A DNA stretch of 47,503 nt. It comes from Bacteroidota bacterium. Lineage in GTDB: Bacteria; Bacteroidota; Bacteroidia; B-17B0; Aurantibacillaceae. Positions 41,843 to 47,503 of this stretch are shown here, in pieces (the stretch's first letter is position 1; each line of letters starts with the position of its first letter). Made by a program: the position numbers and the translations under genes. The notes under the pieces are model-generated. The model saw nothing but the letters and a program-made list of their open reading frames with translations, did not search any database and had not been told where the DNA came from. Location: assembly GCA_013297775.1 (NCBI GenBank), contig JAAFIL010000024.1, positions 5,175 through 52,677 on the forward strand. Reading direction: 5' to 3'.

Positions 41843-42556
41843 ATGTCAACTAAAGATACATTTGCATCGAAACAAGAAGTAGAAACGTTTTACAATCAAT
41901 TTAAAGAAAAGCAAAAAGTAACGGGTGTTAATATACGCCACCTAACTATTTTTAAAAAACTTCGTGAGTTAGGGCTTAAACCCAATTCGAATGTGTTAGA
42001 GGTAGGTTGCGGTATTGGAACGGTAAGTGGTTTAATTATTAAATACCTTAACCAAGGTCAATTTTTAGGGGTTGACATCAGCGAAACCAGTATTCGCTAT
42101 GCGAACGAGCAATTTGCAACGTATAAAAACGCATCTTTTGTTGTAAACGATATGAGCGCATTTAACTCAGACTTAAAATTTGATTTTGTGGTTTTACCCG
42201 ATGTTTTAGAACACATTCCTGTTCAACAACATTCCAATTTATTTAAAGTATTAGCCAACCTCACCACTAATAATGCAGTGTTGCTTATCAATATCCCTGA
42301 ACCCAATTGCCTTAACTGGATTCGAAAAACACATCCAGAAAAATTACAAATTATTGACCAATCGTTAAGCATGCAAGATTTGCTAAATAACGCTTATCCG
42401 CATGGGTTTAAATTGCATCAAATGTATGCTTACTCGCTTCAATATACCGAAGCCGATTATGCAACCATTGTTTTCAAAAAAAATATGGAAATAGCGCATT
42501 ACGAACGAAAATCGTGGCTTAGTTTAGCATGGAATAATTTTTTAAGTAAACTCTAA
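41843..42556 (+). CDS. Class I SAM-dependent methyltransferase
   Basis: A 237-residue Rossmann methyltransferase. Motif I is VLEVGCGIGTVSG (51-63), followed by FLGVDISETSI (about 74-84) with the acidic ribose-binding residue, VVNDMS (about 96-101) and FVVLPDVLEHIPV (about 110-122). It resembles methyltransferases in surface-glycan or lipid gene sets. Its last base overlaps the start of the glycosyltransferase (TAATG), so the two are translationally coupled and it may methylate a sugar. That is an inference from context. Confidence 0.85.
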   Translation: MSTKDTFASKQEVETFYNQFKEKQKVTGVNIRHLTIFKKLRELGLKPNSNVLEVGCGIGTVSGLIIKYLNQGQFLGVDISETSIRYANEQFATYKNASFVVNDMSAFNSDLKFDFVVLPDVLEHIPVQQHSNLFKVLANLTTNNAVLLINIPEPNCLNWIRKTHPEKLQIIDQSLSMQDLLNNAYPHGFKLHQMYAYSLQYTEADYATIVFKKNMEIAHYERKSWLSLAWNNFLSKL

Positions 42557-43824
42557 TGCGATTGATTGTATTTACGTGCTTCTTCCCATTTAAAAAAAGT
42601 GAATCGTTTTTGGTTAACGAGTACAAACACCTTCAACCACACTTTAAAGAAATACAAGCACTTGCTTTGTATGGCGATGAACCCAATTTAAGTGAAGCCC
42701 AACTTAACTACCCGCACTTACATATCCACGCGCCTGTTTTACCAGCTCAGGTTACGTCTTTAAAATTATTCCTAAAGGGATTTTTTAATTTAGCACCCTT
42801 TCATTTTCATCTATTCGACTTTTTTAATAAAAAGGTATTTTTATCTTACAAAAAATTTTATATTTTCTTATCTAGCTTATTGGTTACCCGTTCTATCTTA
42901 GCATCAAAAGGCTTTAAGCAAGTATTAACTTCTCTGCCATCCGATACTTCGCAACCCATTGTTTTTTATTTTTATTGGGGCGATAACGCCGTTTGGATAC
43001 TTCCTTATTTGAAAAAATACTTGCAGCGGCATGGCATTAAATCCATCATTCGTTTTCATGGCTCCGATTTATATGAATTTTTAAAAGCCGACTATGCCCC
43101 TTTAAGGCAACTCGTGTTTGAACAAGCCACCTACCTTTGCCCAGTTTCGGAAGCAGGCTATACCTATTTAAAAAATAAATACCTGGCCTACCAAACCAAA
43201 CTTTTGGTGCAACGCTTGGGCGTTAACGATTTTGGATTGGCCCCCTTCTCAACAACATCGCCCAAAGTAATAGTTAGCGTTTCCAATATTATTGCGTTAA
43301 AGCGCGTCGAACTTATTTTTAAAGCCTTGCAACAGCTTCAGCAACCCGTTATTTGGCACCATTTCGGAAGTGGCACACTCGAATTAGCCTTGCAAGCCGA
43401 AGTAAAAAAAGCCAAGCCGCATTTAACAGTGCACCTCCATGGCCAAGTATCCAATCAAACGTTGATGGCTTTTTACCAATCTACAAGCGTAGATGTTTTT
43501 GTTAACGTGAGCACAACCGAAGGCGTTCCAGTCTCTATTATGGAAGCCTTATCGTTTGGCATTCCTGTTATTGCAACCCAAGCGGGTGGCACCGCCGAAT
43601 TGGTTACTAACGAGGTGGGGCTAGTTATTCCAATTGAGCAAACCCCCAACTCCTTGCAAGCTATTTTCGACCGTTTTTTTAAAATGGCTTTGCCCAATCA
43701 ATTAGAAATGCGCCAACAAGCGCGACTACGTTATTTAAAGTTAGCCGATGCCAAGCAAAATTATGCAGCGTTTACCAATTTAATTAAGGGTTTACAAGTA
43801 ATACCAAGTGAACGCATCTTTTAG
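42556..43824 (+). CDS. Glycosyltransferase family 4
   Basis: A 422-residue GT-B glycosyltransferase that uses a nucleotide-sugar. The N-terminal acceptor domain includes IIRFHGSDLYEFL (about 160-172). The C-terminal donor domain has VIVSVSNIIALKRVELIFKA (about 238-257), WHHFGSGTLE, VHLHGQVSNQTL and the GT4 motif TTEGVPVSIMEALSFGIPVI with the retained EGVP...E glutamates. The last codons (IPSERIF and stop) are read from the left arm of a TACCAA-type palindrome at 43801, so the native C-terminus may have been replaced. A methyltransferase precedes it and a flippase converges on it, pointing to capsule or exopolysaccharide work. Confidence 0.87.
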   Translation: MRLIVFTCFFPFKKSESFLVNEYKHLQPHFKEIQALALYGDEPNLSEAQLNYPHLHIHAPVLPAQVTSLKLFLKGFFNLAPFHFHLFDFFNKKVFLSYKKFYIFLSSLLVTRSILASKGFKQVLTSLPSDTSQPIVFYFYWGDNAVWILPYLKKYLQRHGIKSIIRFHGSDLYEFLKADYAPLRQLVFEQATYLCPVSEAGYTYLKNKYLAYQTKLLVQRLGVNDFGLAPFSTTSPKVIVSVSNIIALKRVELIFKALQQLQQPVIWHHFGSGTLELALQAEVKKAKPHLTVHLHGQVSNQTLMAFYQSTSVDVFVNVSTTEGVPVSIMEALSFGIPVIATQAGGTAELVTNEVGLVIPIEQTPNSLQAIFDRFFKMALPNQLEMRQQARLRYLKLADAKQNYAAFTNLIKGLQVIPSERIF

Positions 43825-43839
43825 AAATGATGTTGGTAT
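43801..43839. repeat. Short TACCAA-ended palindrome
   Basis: ATACCAAGTGAAC at 43801 is identical to the first 13 bases of the 161-bp palindrome at 19161. The right side ends TTGGTAT at 43833-43839, with inner CATC and GATG arms. It looks like a deleted family member. A second TTTGGTAT follows at about 43847-43854. The glycosyltransferase stop lies inside it. Confidence 0.55.
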
Positions 43840-43877
43840 AAGTTTGTTTGGTATAAGTAATCCTTCTTAACTAAAGC

Positions 43878-45116
43878 CTAAGATTTTAGTAAAGTTTTTA
43901 AAGTGTTCCAATCGGCACGTACATTAAAAATAGTACGCAAGGGTTGCTTGGTGTAAACTAAAAAACTACTCACCAACGCCAAAGACGAAAGCGCATAACT
44001 GATGTTAGCCACCCACAACGCACCTTGGAGGCCGTGTTGCTTTATCAAAAACGGAGCCATTACAATTGTAAAAACAAATCCAAAACTATTGCAAATTAAC
44101 GTGCGTTTTAATTGCCCCAACGCCGAAAAATAATGCGCAATAATTCCCGAAAAACTAATACATAAAATACCAGGCAAATAAGCCAACATAATGGGTTTAA
44201 TGCCTACAAAACTTTTTCCTAAAATAAATGTAAACAACGCATCGGGCAACACCAACACCACCAAACCAGCGCAAAGGGTTAATAAAAACGACAGCTTGGC
44301 CAATGTAAAAGCAATGCTTCGGCTATAAACACCATCGCCCCTATTGGCTACTTTCGATAACACAATTGGGTTAAATGCCGCCATAATTACCCAAATGCTT
44401 TCCATTAACGAACACGCTGAAGAATACAAACCCACTTGTGCATTGGTTTCTAATAAATAATAACTGTAACGGTTACTTAACACGTGCATAAAAATAGCCA
44501 TCTGGCAATAAAAGCCTATCAATACGATACGTTTCCAAGGCCACTCGCCCCTTGCTTGCTTTTTTACCAAAGGCAAAGTGGCGTAAGAAGTAAACCCAAA
44601 ACTTATTAAAAACGAAAAGAATAAAGGATATAAATACCCTTCAAACGTATCTATACCCAGTAAGCGCGTGCTAATAAAAAGCCCCATCAATAATAAAAAC
44701 GGTTGCAAAAGGCTAAAGGCATTGTATTTTTTTAAATCTTCCTTGGCCAGTAAAATAACCAAGTTAAACGTGTTGCCAACAACTAAAAAAGTAAGTCCCA
44801 TTACCAGCCAAATCGTTTCGGGTTTACTTTTGCCAATGCCCACTAAAAATAAAGTACTTAAACCCGCAACCCCCAAGGTAACCACTAAACCTAATCGGTA
44901 GAGCCGCGTTAGCTGAATACGCTTAATAAACGACACCAAGCTATACCCCGTAATAATTTCGTTAATAATTTGAACGGCGGCTAAATTTAATATCATCACG
45001 CTAACTTCGCCTCGGGTGGCCACACCCAAATACCGCGACGATAAAATCAAAATAAGGAAGTTTAAAATAGCAACTCCACCTCGCGTTAATAAGCTCTGAA
45101 CAATCGTTTTTAACAT
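43878..45116 (-). CDS. Polysaccharide flippase-like (Wzx/MATE superfamily) membrane protein
   Basis: A 412-residue protein with about 12 hydrophobic helices. It has the N-terminal MLKTIVQSLLTRGGVAILNF and GVATRGEVSVMILNLA pattern of O-antigen/polysaccharide flippases and an interior VVGNTFNLVILLAKED segment. Such proteins turn lipid-linked glycan units across the inner membrane. It converges on the GT4 gene. No polymerase (Wzy) or undecaprenyl-phosphate sugar transferase is in the window, so the system is only partly visible. The ATG (45114-45116) faces the ndk gene divergently. Confidence 0.8.
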   Translation of the reverse strand: MLKTIVQSLLTRGGVAILNFLILILSSRYLGVATRGEVSVMILNLAAVQIINEIITGYSLVSFIKRIQLTRLYRLGLVVTLGVAGLSTLFLVGIGKSKPETIWLVMGLTFLVVGNTFNLVILLAKEDLKKYNAFSLLQPFLLLMGLFISTRLLGIDTFEGYLYPLFFSFLISFGFTSYATLPLVKKQARGEWPWKRIVLIGFYCQMAIFMHVLSNRYSYYLLETNAQVGLYSSACSLMESIWVIMAAFNPIVLSKVANRGDGVYSRSIAFTLAKLSFLLTLCAGLVVLVLPDALFTFILGKSFVGIKPIMLAYLPGILCISFSGIIAHYFSALGQLKRTLICNSFGFVFTIVMAPFLIKQHGLQGALWVANISYALSSLALVSSFLVYTKQPLRTIFNVRADWNTLKTLLKS

Positions 45117-45217
45117 TTCGATGCAACTAATAACGGAAAAATACCTGAATATTTCACGTTTTGATTGGTTTTTAATAACCAGTGTGGATTGGTTGGTAAT
45201 ATTTTAAAAACCATTAT

Positions 45218-45248
45218 TTGCATAAACAGCTTAAAAACAGTACCTTTG
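45218..45248 (+). promoter_or_regulatory. Consensus promoter of ndk (TTG, 20 bases, TACCTTTG)
   Basis: TTG at 45218-45220 and TACCTTTG at 45241-45248 are separated by exactly 20 bases, the best full match to the Bacteroidota -33/-7 promoter in the window. The leader is about 20 bases to ATG 45269. Confidence 0.8.
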
Positions 45249-45268
45249 CGCCCTAAAATTATTGAATA

Positions 45269-45688
45269 ATGACAGGACAGATAACCTTTACGATGATTAA
45301 GCCAGATGCCGTTGAAGCCAATAACATAGGCCCAATTTTGGCAATGATTAACCAAGCAGGCTTCACCATTGCCGCTATGAAATACATGCGCCTTACTAAA
45401 GACCAAGCCGGGCAATTTTACGCCGTTCACAAAGAGCGCCCATTTTATGGCGAGTTATGCGAGTACATGAGCAGCGGTCCCATTGTTGCGGCGGTTCTTA
45501 AAAAAGATAATGCCGTTAGCGATTACCGCAAACTAATTGGAGCTACCGACCCCACCAAAGCCGAAGAAGGCACCATTCGTAAAACCTTTGCTAAAAGTAT
45601 TGCCGCCAATGCCGTGCATGGTAGCGATAGCGACGAAAATGCGAACGCAGAAGCTAACTTCTTTTTCTCGCACTTAGAACGCTTTTAA
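45269..45688 (+). CDS. ndk: Nucleoside diphosphate kinase
   Basis: Moves the gamma-phosphate from ATP to nucleoside diphosphates through a phosphohistidine. The 139-residue length is standard. [18 protein letters not shown] holds the NDP kinase start, [12 protein letters not shown] the nucleotide-binding loop, and [12 protein letters not shown] the phospho-acceptor His117. It has a consensus promoter and its own terminator, so it is a single-gene unit. Confidence 0.97.
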   Translation: MTGQITFTMIKPDAVEANNIGPILAMINQAGFTIAAMKYMRLTKDQAGQFYAVHKERPFYGELCEYMSSGPIVAAVLKKDNAVSDYRKLIGATDPTKAEEGTIRKTFAKSIAANAVHGSDSDENANAEANFFFSHLERF

Positions 45689-45694
45689 TATTTC

Positions 45695-45720
45695 AAACCC
45701 CGTTTAAATGCGGGGTTTTG
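45695..45720 (+). terminator. Rho-independent terminator of ndk
   Basis: AAACCCCG (45695-45702) pairs with CGGGGTTTT (45711-45719) around an eight-base loop TTTAAATG, followed by further T residues. Confidence 0.82.
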
Positions 45721-45764
45721 TGTTTTATATTTTAACCATTCATTAAACTTTAAACCCATCACAA

Positions 45765-47228
45765 ATGGAAACTTTAGAAAAAGTAAATGCCGATTACCAA
45801 ACGCAACTCAACGAATGGATTAGTTACGAAAAAGCTGCCATTGACCTAATTAGTGCAGTTGGTAAATTATGGTTCGAAAAATCAATTGAACTTATTTTAT
45901 TTCGTAATCAATTAGTAGATCGCAGTGCAAGCGAAATTATGAACTTGCATTTATACGCTAAAAACATTGTAAAAAAACCAATCACCGTTCACGATACCGT
46001 TACCCTTGCCAACGATATTTTAAAAAGCAATGTAGGCCCGGGCCGCATTGATATCGGAAAATTGGCTTACGAATGGCACCAAGAAAAAACAGACCATAAA
46101 ACCAGTGCCGACTTTATTAACGACAAATTAAAAAACTTAATGGGTGGAAACACCGCTATTACCCCAAAAGATGTGGTATTGTTTGGTTTCGGTCGCATTG
46201 GCCGTTTAGCTGCCCGCGAAATTATTGCACAAGCTGGTAAAGGCGAGCAATTGCGCCTACGTGCCATTGTTACCCGTGGCAACAGCAACGAAGAAATTAT
46301 TAAGCGTGCCGATTTATTGCGCACCGACTCGGTACATGGCGTGTTTCCTGGAACCGTTATCGAAGATTTAGAAAATAAAGCCCTCATCATTAACGGCCAC
46401 ACCGTACACATGATTGATGCTAAAAATCCAGAGGATGTAGATTACACCAAATACGGCATTAACGACGCTTTACTAATTGATAACACAGGCGTATTTCGCG
46501 ATGATAAAGAATTGAGTCGCCATTTGCAAGCAAAAGGAATTGCGAAAGTATTACTTACGGCTCCTGCACAAGGCAACGTGCCCAATGTAGTACATGGCGT
46601 TAACCACGAAACCGTAGATCTAAAAACGCAACGCATTTTTTCGGCGGCTAGTTGCACCACCAACGCCATCATGCCCATTTTATATGTGATAGACAAAGAA
46701 TTAGGCATCCAAAAAGGACACATCGAAACCGTTCACTCTTACACCAACGATCAAAACTTATTAGATAATTACCATAAAAAATACCGCCGTGGTCGCAGTG
46801 CAGCGTTAAACATGGTGATTACCGAAACTGGAGCCGAAAGTGCCTTAAAAAAAGTATTACCTCACTTAGCGGGCAAATTTACAGCTAACTCGGTGCGTGT
46901 ACCAACGCCCAATGTATCTTTGGCCATTTTAAACCTCAACATTAACCGCGAGGTAACAAAAGATGAAGTCAACGACATCATCAAAAAATATGCACTCGAA
47001 GGTGCTTTAGTCGAGCAAATTCAATACGCCTTTAGTAACGAACTCGTAAGCAGCGATGTAATTGGCAACTCGTGCCCAAGTGTTTACGATTCGCAGGCCA
47101 CTATCATTTCGCCCGATAAAAAAAGCATTGTATTGTACATTTGGTACGATAACGAATATGGCTACACACGTCAGGTAATCCGCTTTAGCAAGCACATCAG
47201 CGAAGTGCGCCGACCAGTGTATTATTAA
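45765..47228 (+). CDS. gap: Glyceraldehyde-3-phosphate dehydrogenase, long form
   Basis: Oxidises glyceraldehyde-3-phosphate to 1,3-bisphosphoglycerate with NAD(P)+. The core runs from about residue 135, with LFGFGRIGRLAAREI (139-153) as the nucleotide-binding motif, the nucleophile Cys297 in SAASCTTNAI and WYDNEYGYT near the C-terminus. It carries an N-terminal extension of about 130 residues, helical and without known domains (METLEKVNADYQTQLNEWIS). From memory such 480-490-residue forms occur in Bacteroidota and some other bacteria. The role of the extension is unclear. A terminator hairpin follows the stop. Confidence 0.95.
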   Translation: METLEKVNADYQTQLNEWISYEKAAIDLISAVGKLWFEKSIELILFRNQLVDRSASEIMNLHLYAKNIVKKPITVHDTVTLANDILKSNVGPGRIDIGKLAYEWHQEKTDHKTSADFINDKLKNLMGGNTAITPKDVVLFGFGRIGRLAAREIIAQAGKGEQLRLRAIVTRGNSNEEIIKRADLLRTDSVHGVFPGTVIEDLENKALIINGHTVHMIDAKNPEDVDYTKYGINDALLIDNTGVFRDDKELSRHLQAKGIAKVLLTAPAQGNVPNVVHGVNHETVDLKTQRIFSAASCTTNAIMPILYVIDKELGIQKGHIETVHSYTNDQNLLDNYHKKYRRGRSAALNMVITETGAESALKKVLPHLAGKFTANSVRVPTPNVSLAILNLNINREVTKDEVNDIIKKYALEGALVEQIQYAFSNELVSSDVIGNSCPSVYDSQATIISPDKKSIVLYIWYDNEYGYTRQVIRFSKHISEVRRPVYY

Positions 47229-47253
47229 ATAGAAATTAAAATTAACGCATCTC

Positions 47254-47293
47254 CATTGAAAAGCTGTTTCTTACTAAGAAGCAGCTTTTTTTA
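47254..47293 (+). terminator. Rho-independent terminator of gap
   Basis: AAAGCTG, TTCTT and their complements AAGAA, CAGCTTT form a stem of about 12 bp with one mismatch around ACT, followed by a T-run. Confidence 0.82.
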
Positions 47294-47317
47294 TCCGTAA
47301 ATAAAAGTAGGAGGTGT

Positions 47318-47503
47318 CCCCTGCCCTACTCAAATGGGTAACGTCCATTCAATACGTTTAATGAGATACTAAAGAGTTTTGCTAAACTGTTGGCAGGGGT
47401 CGTGCTGTCGGCTTTAGTCGCTTGTTTTTTTGTGGCATTGCTGCGGCTGCGGTGGCTTCCGGTGGTCGCCTCCTCGCACGCGCAATCGCCTACAAAAAAA
47501 CAG
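47318..47503. repeat. GC-rich palindromic segment, truncated by the window end
   Basis: CCCCTGCC (47318-47325) and GGCAGGGG (47392-47399) are inverted repeats around 66 bases. Beyond them CTTGTTTTTTTGTGGC (47421-47436) is repeated in inverted, slightly changed form by GCCTACAAAAAAACAG at 47488-47503, the last bases of the window. The bases between are far richer in G+C than the rest of the window. No frame or known element was recognised. It could be part of a larger dispersed repeat continuing past the end. Confidence 0.5.

Overview
The window looks like chromosomal DNA of a free-living member of the Bacteroidota. It is AT-rich. Many genes start just behind a TAnnTTTG box, the Bacteroidota -7 promoter element, and Shine-Dalgarno sequences are largely absent. 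Four secreted proteins end in a type IX secretion (T9SS) C-terminal sorting domain. The core genes (dapB, fmt, rsgA, ndk, recQ, a long-form gap, pccB) fit the same phylum. No tRNA, rRNA, CRISPR array, phage module or intact insertion sequence was seen.

Layout. 1-1436: a truncated thioredoxin-fold gene without its CxxC, then a threonine aldolase. 1789-7459 (minus): a GNAT-like protein, a membrane protein, an acyl-CoA carboxyltransferase, TerC, a WYL regulator and Fmt. 7491-9607: an SLC13-type transporter and a LolD-like ATPase. 9708-15434: three T9SS cargo proteins (LamG plus tandem repeats, a beta-helix protein, an SGNH hydrolase with a PKD domain). 15731-18648: dapB, a thiolase and an NlpC/P60 peptidase. 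18649-20584: an accessory island with a 47-bp tandem repeat, a 161-bp near-perfect palindrome and an orphan adenine methyltransferase. 20784-21713: rsgA.

22002-30664 is a compact plus-strand run of 11 genes, many overlapping. It starts with UbiA prenyltransferase, type III polyketide synthase, methyltransferase and FAD oxidoreductase. It continues with an HExxH protein, an outer-membrane-type protein, YceI, DinB-like, TANGO2/NRDE, ATP-grasp and LysE proteins. I read the first four genes as a pathway for a prenylated, methylated and oxidised polyketide (quinone-like) lipid. The rest may modify, bind or export it. This is the best candidate here for an uncharacterised system.

30854-41314 mixes hypothetical genes, a T9SS-targeted peptidylarginine deiminase close to the Porphyromonas enzyme PPAD, a beta-propeller/ArsC-like/histidine kinase/membrane protein operon, and recQ. 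Two inverted copies of an REP-like repeat sit in this part. 41843-45116 carries a methyltransferase, a GT4 glycosyltransferase and a flippase, suggesting surface glycan synthesis. The window closes with ndk, a long-form gap and a GC-rich palindromic segment cut by the window edge.
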